Part shown: positions 8,870 through 19,361 of the stretch, piece after piece | Layout: each line of letters begins with the position of its first letter | Numbering within the stretch: the stretch's first letter is position 1 | Made by a program: the position numbers and the translations under genes | The notes under the pieces: model-generated | Seen by the model: only the letters and a program-made list of their open reading frames with translations | Databases searched by the model: none | What the model was told of the DNA's origin: nothing | Origin: Streptomyces sp. GESEQ-4 | Lineage (GTDB): Bacteria > Actinomycetota > Actinomycetes > Streptomycetales > Streptomycetaceae | Assembly: GCF_017948455.1 (NCBI RefSeq) | Contig: NZ_JAFFSU010000004.1 | Location: 62,001-126,000 of the forward strand | Length of the DNA: 64,000 nucleotides | Reading direction: 5' to 3'

Positions 8870-8910
8870 AAGGGTCGTCGCAGGGCTTCCGGAGCTCTGC
8901 GACGACCCTT
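8870..8910. terminator. Bidirectional hairpin terminator
   Basis: A perfect 14-bp inverted repeat (AAGGGTCGTCGCAG and its complement) with a 13-base loop, between two convergent genes. The A-rich start and T-rich end let it work in both directions. Confidence 0.85.
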
Positions 8911-8929
8911 GGGCGGCCAGTCGGTGATG

Positions 8930-10558
8930 TCAGTGCGCGGCCCCCGCCGTAGCCGGCGGTAGTTCCGTCTTGACTCCCGGGTCGCCCGCCTCGCCCGTGT
9001 AGTCCTCCGGGCTTGTCTGGTCCACGCCCTCGGGGGCCTTCATCGCCTTCAGGGCGAAGGTGAGGACGACCGTCACCAGCAGGTTCAGGATGAACGCCGT
9101 GAGGCCGATGTAGCCGATCTCGCCGATGCCGGGGATCTCCTTGTTGGAGCCGCCGAAGTGGTCCTGGGTCGGGGAGGCGACGCCGTACGCGGCGACCGTG
9201 CCGTAGATCATGCCGACCGCCCAGCCGGCGAGCAGGGCCCAGCGGTGGAACCAGCGGGTGAAGAGGCCGCCGACCAGGGCCGGGAAGGTCTGGAGGATCC
9301 AGATGCCGCCCAGCAGTTGGAAGTTGATCGCCACCGTCTTGTCCATGGTCAGGACGAAGACCAGTGCGCCCACCTTCACCAGCAGGGACACCAGCTTGGA
9401 GACCTTGGTCTCCTGCGCCGGCGTGGCGTCCGGCTTGATGAAGTCCTTGTAGATGTTGCGGGTGAAGAGGTTGGCCGCCGCGATGGACATGATCGCCGCC
9501 GGCACCAGCGCGCCGATGCCGATCGCCGCGAAGGCCACGCCCGCGAACCAGTCGGGGAACATGGTCTCGAACAGCTGCGGGATCGCCAACTGGCCGTTCT
9601 CCACCTTGATTCCGGCCGCGATCGCCATGAAGCCGAGCAGACCGAGCAGGCCCAGCATCAGCGAGTACAGCGGCAGGATCGTGGAGTTGCGGCGGATGAC
9701 GTCACGGCTGCGGCTGGAGAGCACGGCCGTCACCGAGTGCGGGTACATGAACAGCGCGAGGGCCGAGCCGAGGGCCAGGGTCGCGTACGTCCACTGGGTC
9801 GCGTCGCCCGGCACCGTCGCACCGCGTGGCGCGCCCGTCGCCGGGTTGGTCTGGCTGAACGCGGCGCTCGCCTTGGCGAAGATGTCGTCGAACCCGCCCA
9901 GCTTGATCGGGATGTAGATGACCGCGACCGCGATGACGATGTAGATCAGCGCGTCCTTCACGAACGCGATCAGCGCCGGCGCCCGCAGACCCGAGGAGTA
10001 CGTGTACGCGGCCAGCACGCCGAAGGCGATCAGCAGCGGCAGGTCCTTGATGAACCAGTTGGTGTCCTCGCCGCCGCCGACGCCCATCACGTCAAGGACG
10101 GCCTGGATGCCGACCAGTTGGAGCGCGATGTACGGCATCGTGGCGAGGATGCCGGTGACGGCGACCGCCAGCGACAGCCCCTTGGAGTCGTAGCGGCCCC
10201 GGACGAAGTCCGACGTGGTGACGTAGCCGTGCTTGTGCGAGACCGACCACAGCCGCGGCAGGAAGACGAACATCATCGGGTAGATGAGGATCGTGTAGGG
10301 CACCGCGAAGAAGCCGGCCGCGCCCGCCGCGTAGATCGCCGCCGGTACGGCGACGAAGGTGTACGCCGTGTACAGGTCGCCGCCGAGCAGGAACCAGGTG
10401 ACCCAGGTGCCGAACGAGCGCCCGCCCAGGCCCCATTCGTCCAGGGTCTGGTCGTTCGCGGCCCTGCGCCAGCGCGAGGCCAGGAAGCCCATGACCGTGA
10501 CGGCCACGAAGAAGAGGATGAAGACGGCGAGTGCGACGCCGTTCACGCCGTCCTTCAC
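8930..10558 (-). CDS. Sodium:solute symporter (SSS family), probable monocarboxylate permease
   Basis: The 542-residue protein has about thirteen hydrophobic helices and the SSS pattern near the N-terminus (LGGRSFGTWVTWFLLGGDLYTAYTF). Its closest family resemblance is to bacterial monocarboxylic-acid/acetate permeases such as MctC-type carriers, so short organic acids driven by Na+ or H+ are likely substrates; this is inferred. The GTG start at 10558 overlaps the stop codon of the upstream DUF3311 gene (GTGA), a pairing common for this subfamily in actinobacteria. The C-terminal 50 residues are hydrophilic and cytoplasmic. Confidence 0.88.
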   Translation of the reverse strand: MKDGVNGVALAVFILFFVAVTVMGFLASRWRRAANDQTLDEWGLGGRSFGTWVTWFLLGGDLYTAYTFVAVPAAIYAAGAAGFFAVPYTILIYPMMFVFLPRLWSVSHKHGYVTTSDFVRGRYDSKGLSLAVAVTGILATMPYIALQLVGIQAVLDVMGVGGGEDTNWFIKDLPLLIAFGVLAAYTYSSGLRAPALIAFVKDALIYIVIAVAVIYIPIKLGGFDDIFAKASAAFSQTNPATGAPRGATVPGDATQWTYATLALGSALALFMYPHSVTAVLSSRSRDVIRRNSTILPLYSLMLGLLGLLGFMAIAAGIKVENGQLAIPQLFETMFPDWFAGVAFAAIGIGALVPAAIMSIAAANLFTRNIYKDFIKPDATPAQETKVSKLVSLLVKVGALVFVLTMDKTVAINFQLLGGIWILQTFPALVGGLFTRWFHRWALLAGWAVGMIYGTVAAYGVASPTQDHFGGSNKEIPGIGEIGYIGLTAFILNLLVTVVLTFALKAMKAPEGVDQTSPEDYTGEAGDPGVKTELPPATAGAAH

Positions 10559-10809
10559 TTTCCGGCACCCCCCTTGCGTGCCCGCTGGTCACGCTGCCAC
10601 AGCTTGTACGCGACCATCGTCAGCACGGTGGAGAGGACCACCCAGGCCATCTGGTACCAGTAGAAGAACGGGATGCCGATGAAGGCCGGGTCCTCCTTCG
10701 CGTACGAACCCACCCACAGCATCGCCACGAAGGGCGCGAATAGGCAGAGCGCGATGACGACCCTGGCGGGTGTCACCGTCCCTCTGTTCACTTCCGATGT
10801 TTGTGACAT
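10555..10809 (-). CDS. DUF3311-family small membrane protein, symporter partner
   Basis: An 84-residue protein with two transmembrane helices (VVIALCLFAPFVAMLWVGSY and FFYWYQMAWVVLSTVLTMVAY) and a basic C-terminus. It matches the DUF3311 pattern of short proteins encoded directly before SSS-family symporters. The start is the ATG at 10809 (MSQTSEVN); a longer frame upstream has no support. The stop overlaps the symporter start by 4 bp, so the two are translationally coupled. A helper or subunit role for the symporter is inferred only from this conserved linkage. Confidence 0.8.
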   Translation of the reverse strand: MSQTSEVNRGTVTPARVVIALCLFAPFVAMLWVGSYAKEDPAFIGIPFFYWYQMAWVVLSTVLTMVAYKLWQRDQRARKGGAGK

Positions 10810-10950
10810 CCGCCGGCTCCGTCCCCTCACTGATCACCTGTGTAACGCGCAGGCAATCTAGGTCACGGTGTCGCGAAAGCGGAAGTCCCCGTCCGCATTC
10901 CGGGCGCGATCCTCACCGGGCATCCTCATTCGGGGGCTCACCAGGCGTGT

Positions 10951-11151
10951 TCAGCAGCAGCGGAACCCCTGCCGCGGGTCCTCCTCCTGCCGGTCCGTGC
11001 GCATCCGCTCGAAGTCACGCCGGGACGGCACCTCGGCCTGAGGGTGGTCTTTTCGTACGTGCGCGACATAACGGTCGTACGCCGACTCGTCGGTCAGCTC
11101 CCGCACGTACCAGCGCACACCCCTAAGAGCCCGTGCCACTGCCGACCGCAT
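10951..11151 (-). CDS. YbdD/YjiX family protein, CstA partner
   Basis: A 66-residue soluble protein (MRSAVARALRGVRWYVREL...) with the family features: a W-Y pair, a YDRYVAHVRKDHP segment, and a C-terminal arginine/cysteine end. YbdD/YjiX proteins are encoded next to CstA/BtsT carriers in many bacteria and are thought to assist them. The ATG at 11151 lies inside the 3' end of cstA, so the two genes overlap by 29 bp and are surely cotranscribed. Confidence 0.82.
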   Translation of the reverse strand: MRSAVARALRGVRWYVRELTDESAYDRYVAHVRKDHPQAEVPSRRDFERMRTDRQEEDPRQGFRCC

Positions 11152-13261
11152 CGCGCTCCTCCTCCTTCTCATCCCGGGTCGGGATCAGTCCGGCCGGGGC
11201 GACGATCTTGGACTCGACGTACGGTGCCTCGCTCAGCGTGGACAGGGCCGGGCGGCGGACGTGCCGGACGCAGACGCGGGTCGCGTCGACGATGACGACG
11301 ACGATCAGGAGCGCCAGGATCCCGGTGAGGACGCCGTCCACCGTGGAGTTGGTGACCACGGTGCGCATGTCGTCCATGGACTTGGCGGGTGCCAGTACCT
11401 CGCCCCGGTCGATGGCGTCCTGGAACACCTGGCGCTGCTTGAAGAAGCCGACCTTCGGATCGGAGGAGAACACCTTCTGCCAGCTGGCGGTCAGGGTGAC
11501 CGTCGCGTCCCAGGCAAGCGGAACGCCGGTGATCCAGGCCCACTTGAGACGCCCCGACTTCACCAGCAGGGTCGTGCAGACGGCCAGGGCGACGGCGGCC
11601 AGCAGCTGGTTGGAGATGCCGAAGATCGGGAAGAGCTGGTTGATTCCGCCGAGGGGTTCATGGACGCCGACCCACAGGAAGTAGCCCCACAGCCCGCACA
11701 CGATGGCGCTGGTGATGATCAGGCCGGGCTTCCAGCTGACGTTCTTGAACGGCCGGTAGATGTTGCCGAGGGTGTCCTGGAGCATGAAGCGGCCCACGCG
11801 GGTGCCGGCGTCCAGCGCGGTCAGGATGAACAGGGCCTCGAACATGATCGCGAAGTGATACCAGAAGGCCTTGAGGCTTCCGCCGGTCACCTCGGAGAAG
11901 ATCTGCGAGACCCCGACGGCGAGCGTGGGAGCGCCGCCGGTGCGGGACAGCAGCGTCGACTCCTCCACGTCCTGGGCCGCCTTGGCGAGTTCGGCCGGGG
12001 TGATCTGGTAACCCCAACTGCCCACCACCTGCGAGGCGTTCTCCACCGTCGTGCCGATGACGCCGGACGGCGCGTTCATCGCGAAGTACAGGCCCGGGTC
12101 GATGATGCTCGCCGCCACCAGCGCCATGATCGCGACCGACGACTCCATCAGCATGGAGCCGTAGCCGATCATCCGGACCTGCGTCTCCTTCTGGATCATC
12201 TTCGGCGTCGTACCGGACGAGATGAGCGAGTGGAAGCCGGACAGGGCACCGCAGGCGATGGTGATGAAGACGAACGGGAAGAGTGAGCCCGCGAACACCG
12301 GTCCGTCACCGCGCGAGGCGAAGTCCGTGACCGCCGGCATCTTCAGTGTCGGCAGCGCGATCACGACGCCGAGCGCGAGGAGCAGGATGGTGCCGATCTT
12401 CATGAAGGTGGAGAGGTAGTCGCGGGGTGCGAGCAGCATCCACACCGGCAGGATCGAGGCGATGAAGCCGTACGCCACCAGCCAGATGACCAGCGTGGAG
12501 GGCGCGAGGGTGAAGGTGTCGGCCCAGGACGACTCGGCGACCCAGCGGCCCGCGACCAGTGCGAAGAGCAGCAGCGCGACGCCGATGAGGGAGACCTCGG
12601 CGACCCGGCCGGGACGCAGTACGCGCAGATAGAAGCCCATCAGCAGCGCGATCGGGACCGTCATCGCGATGGAGAAGGTGCCCCACGGGGACTGCGCGAG
12701 GGCGTTGACGATGACCAGCGCCAGCACCCCGAGCAGGATGATCATGATGGCGAAGGCGGCCAGCAGCGCCGCCGCGCCGCCGAACGGGCCGATCTCCTCC
12801 CGCGCCATCTGCCCCAGCGACCTGCCGTCCCGCCGCGTGGAGAAGAACAGCACCACCATGTCCTGGACCGCGCCCGCGAAGATGACGCCGACGATGATCC
12901 AGATCGTGCCCGGCAGATAGCCCATCTGCGCCGCGAGGACCGGCCCGACCAGCGGACCGGCGCCCGCGATCGCGGCGAAGTGGTGGCCCAGCAGGACCCG
13001 GCGGTCGGTGGGGTGGAAGTCGATGCCGTTGTTCAGCCGTTCCGCCGGAGTGGCCCGGGTCTTGTCGACCTTCAGGACCTTGTGCGCGATGAACTTGGCA
13101 TAGAAGCGGTAGCCGATCGCGTACGAGCCGAGGGCCGCCGCGACCATCCAGGCGGCGGACACGTCCTCGCCCCTGGCCAGCGCGAGCACCGCCCAGCCGA
13201 CGGCTCCGACCAGCGCGACGAGACTCCAGATGACGATCGTTCGAACGTTCGCGGTGCGCAC
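11123..13261 (-). CDS. cstA: CstA/BtsT-family carbon-starvation pyruvate or peptide transporter
   Basis: A 712-residue polytopic membrane protein with about 16-18 helices. It carries the family segments HHFAAIAGAGPLVGPVLAAQ and LISSGTTPKMI, plus the long conserved N-terminal half of CstA. E. coli members import pyruvate (BtsT) or pyruvate/peptides (CstA) when carbon runs short; which substrate applies here cannot be told. The GTG start at 13261 (VRTANVRTIVIW) is the furthest-upstream start of the open frame and directly precedes the first helix. Together with the neighbouring SSS symporter this makes a block of probable organic-acid uptake genes next to the aminosugar cluster. Confidence 0.9.
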   Translation of the reverse strand: MRTANVRTIVIWSLVALVGAVGWAVLALARGEDVSAAWMVAAALGSYAIGYRFYAKFIAHKVLKVDKTRATPAERLNNGIDFHPTDRRVLLGHHFAAIAGAGPLVGPVLAAQMGYLPGTIWIIVGVIFAGAVQDMVVLFFSTRRDGRSLGQMAREEIGPFGGAAALLAAFAIMIILLGVLALVIVNALAQSPWGTFSIAMTVPIALLMGFYLRVLRPGRVAEVSLIGVALLLFALVAGRWVAESSWADTFTLAPSTLVIWLVAYGFIASILPVWMLLAPRDYLSTFMKIGTILLLALGVVIALPTLKMPAVTDFASRGDGPVFAGSLFPFVFITIACGALSGFHSLISSGTTPKMIQKETQVRMIGYGSMLMESSVAIMALVAASIIDPGLYFAMNAPSGVIGTTVENASQVVGSWGYQITPAELAKAAQDVEESTLLSRTGGAPTLAVGVSQIFSEVTGGSLKAFWYHFAIMFEALFILTALDAGTRVGRFMLQDTLGNIYRPFKNVSWKPGLIITSAIVCGLWGYFLWVGVHEPLGGINQLFPIFGISNQLLAAVALAVCTTLLVKSGRLKWAWITGVPLAWDATVTLTASWQKVFSSDPKVGFFKQRQVFQDAIDRGEVLAPAKSMDDMRTVVTNSTVDGVLTGILALLIVVVIVDATRVCVRHVRRPALSTLSEAPYVESKIVAPAGLIPTRDEKEEERDAVGSGTGS

Positions 13262-13368
13262 CGGCTCGCCCTCCCGTCCATGCGATGACGGGAGGACCGT
13301 AGAACAGGAATGTGATCTGCGCTACACCGCGTGCGGGTGTTCGCTCTACGAACGGCCCTTATTCCTGG

Positions 13369-14342
<974 letters not shown>

Positions 14343-14440
14343 GACAGTACTCCGGGCGCGCTGTTTTCGCTGTCTTCTTACTTAAAGGTTCCTGCATATG
14401 TAGGTCGCATAACGGCTGGTCGGAGGGGTTTCGAACGCTC

Positions 14441-14504
14441 TTGACAGGCGCCCTGGTCTGGTCCAGGCTCCCGGTACTGGTCTACACCATTGGTCCAGTC
14501 CCGG
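14441..14504 (+). promoter_or_regulatory. dasA promoter overlapped by a cluster of dre sites
   Basis: A promoter TTGACA (14441-14446), 17-bp spacer, CAGGCT (14464-14469) is readable. A dre, CCTGGTCTGGTCCAGG (14452-14467), fills the spacer and -10. A second dre, ACTGGTCTACACCATT (14476-14491), covers the start region, and a third partial site, ATTGGTCCAGTCCCGG (14489-14504), overlaps it. The arrangement predicts tight repression by DasR. Confidence 0.87.
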
Positions 14505-14545
14505 CCCCGATGGCGGTACGGGGGGGCATCCCTGAGGAGGGTGGC

Positions 14546-15823
14546 GTGAAGCGCAAGCTGACAGTCGCGATCGGTATCGCGGGCATGATGGTGTCCCTCG
14601 CGGCGTGCGGGGGCGACAACGGCGACGGCGGGGACAAGACCGCGGCGGACGGCTACGCGGGCCAGACACTCACGGTGTGGGTGATGGACGGCTCCTCGCC
14701 GGATCAGTGGCAGAAGGATGTCGCCGCGGCCTTCGAGAAGCAGACCAAGGCCAAGGTCAAGTTCGAGGTCCAGCAGTGGAACGGCATCCAGCAGAAGCTG
14801 ACCACCGCCCTGTCGGAGGAGAACCCGCCGGACGTCTTCGAGATCGGCAACACCCAGACCCCGGCCTACGCCAAGACCGGCGGCCTCGCGGACCTCGCCG
14901 ACCTGAAGTCCGAGATCGGCGCCGACTGGGCCGAGTCCCTCAACGAGTCGTCCATCTATGACGGCAAGCAGTACGCCGCCCCGTGGTACTTCGCCAACCG
15001 CATCGTCCTCTACAACAAGAAGATCTGGGCCGAGGCGGGCATCAAGGACACCCCCAAGACCCGCGACGAGTTCTACGCGGACCTGAAGACGATCGGTGAG
15101 AAGACCGACGCCGAGCCCATCTATCTGCCGGGCCAGAACTGGTACCACTTCGTCGGCCTGACCATCGGTGAGGGCGCCGAACTGGTGAAGAAGGACGGCG
15201 ACAAGTACGTCTCCAACCTCGCCGACCCGAAGGTCGCCGCCGCCATGGAGACGTACAAGAAGTTCCAGGCGCTGTCCAAGGCGCCCAAGGACAAGGACGA
15301 GGCCACCCCGCAGCAGGGCGAGGTCTTCGGCAAGGGCAACGTCGGCGCCTTCATCGGGATGGGCTGGGAGGCCGGCATCGCGATCGAGGCCAACAAGAAG
15401 ATCGAGAAGGACATCGGCTACTTCACCATCCCGGGTGCCACGGCCGACAAGCCCGAGGGCGTCTTCCTCGGCGGCTCCAACCTCGCGGTCGCCGCGGGCA
15501 GCGAGAAGCAGGAACTCGCCAAGGAGTTCCTGAAGATCGCCCTGTCCGACAAGTACGAGGGCCAGCTGGCCAAGCTCAACGGCGTCATCCCGAACAAGGA
15601 GGCGCTGCAGACCAACCTCAAGGGCAACGTCGTCGCCGAGGCCGCCGCGCCGGCCGCCGCGGGCGGTGGCACCACGCCGCTGATCCCGGAGTGGGCCGCC
15701 GTGGAGAACGCGCCCAACCCGGTCAAGACGTACATGACCGCCGTGCTGAACGGTAAGTCCCCGGCCGAGGCCGCGGCGCAGGTCGAGGACGAGTTCAACG
15801 AGCGTCTGTCGCAGCAGCAGTAA
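14546..15823 (+). CDS. dasA: DasA, chitobiose/aminosugar ABC-transporter binding lipoprotein
   Basis: The 425-residue protein starts at the GTG at 14546 behind GGAGGG; the frame is open further upstream, but that stretch is promoter and dre sites. Residues 1-21 are a lipoprotein signal ending in the lipobox LAAC, with Cys21 as the lipid attachment site. The rest is a family-1 extracellular solute-binding protein. In Streptomyces DasA binds chitin-derived N,N'-diacetylchitobiose outside the membrane and delivers it to DasB/DasC. It is the first gene of dasABC and the hexosaminidase gene. The ATPase is not encoded here; the shared MsiK ATPase serves this type of importer in Streptomyces. Confidence 0.94.
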   Translation: MKRKLTVAIGIAGMMVSLAACGGDNGDGGDKTAADGYAGQTLTVWVMDGSSPDQWQKDVAAAFEKQTKAKVKFEVQQWNGIQQKLTTALSEENPPDVFEIGNTQTPAYAKTGGLADLADLKSEIGADWAESLNESSIYDGKQYAAPWYFANRIVLYNKKIWAEAGIKDTPKTRDEFYADLKTIGEKTDAEPIYLPGQNWYHFVGLTIGEGAELVKKDGDKYVSNLADPKVAAAMETYKKFQALSKAPKDKDEATPQQGEVFGKGNVGAFIGMGWEAGIAIEANKKIEKDIGYFTIPGATADKPEGVFLGGSNLAVAAGSEKQELAKEFLKIALSDKYEGQLAKLNGVIPNKEALQTNLKGNVVAEAAAPAAAGGGTTPLIPEWAAVENAPNPVKTYMTAVLNGKSPAEAAAQVEDEFNERLSQQQ

Positions 15824-15922
15824 CGGCGCCGGTGTTCGCGCCGGGGCGGGGGATGCGCGTGCCGCTCCCCGCCCCGGCGACCGTACGCGGGTCCACGTAC
15901 GTCGAGAAGAGAGATCGCGAGC

Positions 15923-16912
15923 ATGACCGTGCAGACCGAAGGGCCGCCCGTCGGCCCGGTGGACGCAGTCGAGAAAGCCGAGAGCGGACCCGCCGGGCCG
16001 GGACCCCGAGCCGCGTCCCGTCTGGGCGCGTTCACCCCGTACCTCCTGCTGCTGCCGGCCTGCGCGGCCACCGTGCTCCTGCTCGGCTGGCCGCTGCTGA
16101 AGGACATCCTGCTGTCGTTCCAGAACCTCAACATGGCGCAGCTGATCCAGCACGTCACCGAGTGGAACGGCATCGACAACTACAAGGAGGTCCTCACCGG
16201 GGAGGACTTCTGGCGCGTCACCCTGCGCTCGATCCTGTTCACGGCGGTCAACGTCGTTCTGATCATGGTGCTCGGCACGCTTGTCGGCCTTCTCCTGGCC
16301 CGGCTCGGCAGACGGATGCGGCTGCTGCTGATGATCGGCCTGGTGCTTGCCTGGGCGATGCCGGTGGTCGCGGCAACCACCGTCTACCAATGGCTGTTCG
16401 CCCAGCGGTTCGGCGTCGTCAACTGGGTGCTGGACAAGCTCGGCTGGCACTCCATGGCCGACTACAGCTGGACCAGCAGCCAGATGTCGACGTTCTTCGT
16501 GGTCACTTTGCTGATCGTCTGGATGTCGATCCCGTTCGTCGCCATCAACCTGTACGCGGCCACCACCGTCATCTCCCCCGAGCTGTACGAGGCCGCGGCC
16601 CTCGACGGCGCGGGCGCGTGGAAGAGCTTCACCACGGTCACCCTGCCGGTCCTGCGGCCCTTCCTCTACGCCACGACGTTCCTGGAGGTCATCTGGGTCT
16701 TCAAGGCGTTCGTGCAGGTCTACGTCATCAATGCGGGCGGCCCCGACCGGCTCACCGAGATCCTGCCCGTCTACGCCTACATCGAGGGCGTCGGCAACCA
16801 GCACTACGGCATGGGCGCCGCCATCGCCGTCCTGACCATCCTGATCCTGCTCGGCCTCACCGCCTACTACCTGCGGATCGTGCTCAAGCAAGACGAAGAG
16901 GGGGAGCTGTGA
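15923..16912 (+). CDS. dasB: DasB, ABC-transporter permease
   Basis: The 329-residue inner-membrane permease has about six helices after a 30-residue hydrophilic N-terminus. The EAA loop that docks the ATPase is visible as YEAAALDGAGAWKSFTTVTL. It forms the translocation pore with DasC for chitobiose uptake. It starts at the ATG at 15923, about 100 bp after dasA, and its stop overlaps the dasC start (GTGA). Function is assigned from the das operon structure and family. Confidence 0.93.
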   Translation: MTVQTEGPPVGPVDAVEKAESGPAGPGPRAASRLGAFTPYLLLLPACAATVLLLGWPLLKDILLSFQNLNMAQLIQHVTEWNGIDNYKEVLTGEDFWRVTLRSILFTAVNVVLIMVLGTLVGLLLARLGRRMRLLLMIGLVLAWAMPVVAATTVYQWLFAQRFGVVNWVLDKLGWHSMADYSWTSSQMSTFFVVTLLIVWMSIPFVAINLYAATTVISPELYEAAALDGAGAWKSFTTVTLPVLRPFLYATTFLEVIWVFKAFVQVYVINAGGPDRLTEILPVYAYIEGVGNQHYGMGAAIAVLTILILLGLTAYYLRIVLKQDEEGEL

Positions 16913-17739
16913 AGCGCACGCTCTTCGGCCGCATCTGGCCCAATGTCACGGCCGTCGTTCTGCTCATCGGCTGCGTCTTCCCCGTGTACTGGATGTTCTC
17001 CACGGCCTTCAAGCCGACCGGCGACATCATTTCCGACGACCCCGTCTGGTTCCCCACCGACGTCACCTTCGAGCACTTCAAGACGGCGACCAGCGTCGAC
17101 CACTTCTGGACGTACGTGACCAACTCGCTGATCGTCACGAGCCTCGCGGTCGTCTTCTCCCTGATCATCGCGCTCGCCGGGTCCTTCGCCCTGGCCCGGA
17201 TGCGGTTCAAGGGACGGCGCGGCTTCATCGTCGGCTTCATGCTGGCCCAGATGGCGCCCTGGGAGGTCATGGTCATCGCGATCTACATGATCGTGCGGGA
17301 CGCCTCCCTGCTGAACAGCCTGGTCCCGCTGACGGTCTTCTACATGATGATGATCCTGCCGTTCACCATCCTGACGCTGCGCGGCTTCGTCGCCGCCGTG
17401 CCGAGGGAACTGGAGGAGGCGGCCATGGTCGACGGCTGCACCCGCGCCACCGCGTTCCGCAGGGTGATCCTGCCGCTGCTCGCCCCCGGTCTGATGTCGA
17501 CCTCCATGTTCGGGTTCATCACCGCCTGGAACGAGTTCCCCCTCGTCCTGGTCCTCAACAAGGAGGCCGAGGCCCAGACTCTGCCCCTGTGGGTGTCCAG
17601 CTTCCGCACCGCCTTCGGTGACGACTGGGGCGCCACCATGGCGGCCTCCTCCCTCTTCGCCATCCCGATCCTGATCCTCTTCGTCTTCCTGCAACGCAGG
17701 GCTGTCAGCGGTCTGACGGCCGGCGCCGTGAAGGGATAA
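16909..17739 (+). CDS. dasC: DasC, ABC-transporter permease
   Basis: The 276-residue second permease (VKRTLFGRIWPNVTAVVLL...) has six predicted helices and an EAA loop (LEEAAMVDGCTRATAFRRVI). The GTG start at 16909 overlaps the dasB stop by 4 bp; the frame is open far upstream, but that part is the +1 shadow of dasB. It works as a heterodimer with DasB. Confidence 0.93.
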   Translation: MKRTLFGRIWPNVTAVVLLIGCVFPVYWMFSTAFKPTGDIISDDPVWFPTDVTFEHFKTATSVDHFWTYVTNSLIVTSLAVVFSLIIALAGSFALARMRFKGRRGFIVGFMLAQMAPWEVMVIAIYMIVRDASLLNSLVPLTVFYMMMILPFTILTLRGFVAAVPRELEEAAMVDGCTRATAFRRVILPLLAPGLMSTSMFGFITAWNEFPLVLVLNKEAEAQTLPLWVSSFRTAFGDDWGATMAASSLFAIPILILFVFLQRRAVSGLTAGAVKG

Positions 17740-17748
17740 CGCCACCCG

Positions 17749-19230
17749 ATGACGACATTCGCCAGCGGCACAGACACCCTGACGCGAGATGCGCTGACCG
17801 TCCTCCAGCCCGGCTTCCCGGGCACGACCGCCCCCGACTGGCTGCTGCGCCGCCTCGGCGAAGGCCTGGCCTCCGTCGGCCTGTTCGGCCGCAACATCGC
17901 CTCTCCCGACCAACTGGCCGCACTCACCGCCCAGCTGCGCGCCGAACGCGACGACGTGCTGGTCGCGATCGACGAGGAGGGCGGCGATGTCACCCGCCTG
18001 GAGGTGCGGACCGGTTCCTCGTTCCCCGGCAACCATGCGCTGGGCGCGGTCGACGACGTCTCGCTCACCGAGGCGGTGGCGTACGAAGTCGGCCGCCGTC
18101 TCGCCGAGTGCGGAGTGAACCTCAACTGGGCCCCGTCCGCCGACGTGAACTCCAACCCCGCCAACCCGGTCATCGGCGTCCGTTCCTTCGGCGGCGACAC
18201 GGACCTCGTCGCCCGCCACACCGCCGCCTACGTCACGGGCCTCCAGTCAGCCGGAGTGGCCGCCTGCACCAAGCACTTCCCGGGCCACGGCGACACCGCG
18301 GTCGACTCCCACCACGCGATGCCCCGCATCGACGCCGACGCCTCGGTGCTGTCGTCCCGCGAACTCTCCCCGTTCCGCGCCGCCATCGCCGCCGGTACCC
18401 GCGCGGTGATGAGCGCCCACATCCTGGTCCCGGCCCTGGACCCGGACCGCCCGGCCACCCTCTCCCGCCCGGTCCTGACGGAGTTGCTGCGCGGCCGGCT
18501 CGGCTACGACGGCCTGATCGTCACCGACGGCATGGAGATGCAGGCCATCGCCGCCGCCTACGGCATCGAACGCGGCAGCGTCCTCGCCATCGCCGCCGGC
18601 GCCGACGCGATCTGCGTGGGCGGCGGCCTCGCGGACGACGAGACGGTACGCCGCCTGCGCGACGCCCTCGTCTCAGCCGTCCGCTCGGGCCAACTCCCCG
18701 AGGAACGCCTGGCGGACGCGGCACAACGCGTCCGCGCGCTGGCCCACTGGACGTCCGATGCCCCCGCGAACACGGGCGAGCCCCGAACGGACATCGGCCT
18801 CATCGCGGCCCGCCGCGCCCTGAGAGTGACAGCCGCCGAACCCTACGCCCCCCTCACCAAGGCCCCCTACGTCGCCGCCTTCACCCCGGTCGCGAACATA
18901 GCCGTCGGCGACGAAACCCCCTGGGGCGTCGCCGCGGAACTGACCCGCCTGCTCCCCGGCACGGAGACGGGCAGCTTCACAGGCGACGAGGCAGCCCCCA
19001 AGGCCCTCGCCGCCGCGAACGGCCACCGCATCATCGCCGTCGTCCGCGACGAACACCGACACCCCTGGATGTCAGCAGCCCTCGACACGCTGCTCCACGA
19101 ACGCCCCGACACCATCGTGGTCGAAATGGGCGTACCCCAGACGCCCCCGAGGGGCGCCCTGCACATCGCGACACACGGGGCGGCACGGGTGTGCGGGAGG
19201 GCGGCGGCGGAGGTCATAGCGGGGGTGTGA
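17749..19230 (+). CDS. dasD: GH3-family beta-N-acetylhexosaminidase (DasD-type)
   Basis: The 493-residue glycoside hydrolase of family 3 follows dasC by 9 bp. The family signature KHFPGHGDTAVDSHHAMP carries the catalytic His/Asp loop typical of N-acetylglucosaminidases of the NagZ branch, and the likely nucleophile is the Asp in IVTDGMEMQAIA. There is no signal peptide, so it probably cuts imported chitobiose to N-acetylglucosamine inside the cell. The C-terminal 160 residues form the second GH3 domain. Position in the das operon supports the role; cotranscription with dasABC is inferred from spacing. Confidence 0.9.
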   Translation: MTTFASGTDTLTRDALTVLQPGFPGTTAPDWLLRRLGEGLASVGLFGRNIASPDQLAALTAQLRAERDDVLVAIDEEGGDVTRLEVRTGSSFPGNHALGAVDDVSLTEAVAYEVGRRLAECGVNLNWAPSADVNSNPANPVIGVRSFGGDTDLVARHTAAYVTGLQSAGVAACTKHFPGHGDTAVDSHHAMPRIDADASVLSSRELSPFRAAIAAGTRAVMSAHILVPALDPDRPATLSRPVLTELLRGRLGYDGLIVTDGMEMQAIAAAYGIERGSVLAIAAGADAICVGGGLADDETVRRLRDALVSAVRSGQLPEERLADAAQRVRALAHWTSDAPANTGEPRTDIGLIAARRALRVTAAEPYAPLTKAPYVAAFTPVANIAVGDETPWGVAAELTRLLPGTETGSFTGDEAAPKALAAANGHRIIAVVRDEHRHPWMSAALDTLLHERPDTIVVEMGVPQTPPRGALHIATHGAARVCGRAAAEVIAGV

Positions 19231-19280
19231 GGAGTACGAGGACGAAGGCGCCGGTTCCTGCACAGGGACCGGCGCCTTTC

Positions 19281-19332
19281 CGCGCCCCATAGGGGCGCGG
19301 GGAACTGCGCGACCAGCCACGACGGCGTCGCA
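19281..19332. repeat. Dispersed Streptomyces intergenic repeat, copy A
   Basis: A hairpin CGCGCCCC-AT-AGGGGCGCG followed by GGAACTGCGCGACCAGCCAC. It is the reverse complement of the same element at 29651-29703, 30673-30723 and, in a longer form, 35206-35287. It lies between the convergent ends of the hexosaminidase and nagB genes, where it probably also ends transcription. Confidence 0.85.
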
Positions 19333-19361
19333 GCCGGTCAGAAACCGAACCCGGCAGACGC

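Noticed and set aside
14378..16891. 837-aa open frame opposite dasA and dasB
   Set aside because: Antisense shadow; the das genes on the plus strand have clear family motifs.
15832..16908. N-terminal extension of DasC
   Set aside because: A shadow of dasB; the GTG overlapping the dasB stop is the natural start.
16867..18219. 450-aa open frame opposite dasC and the hexosaminidase gene
   Set aside because: Acidic and Arg/Gly-rich shadow translation with no motif.
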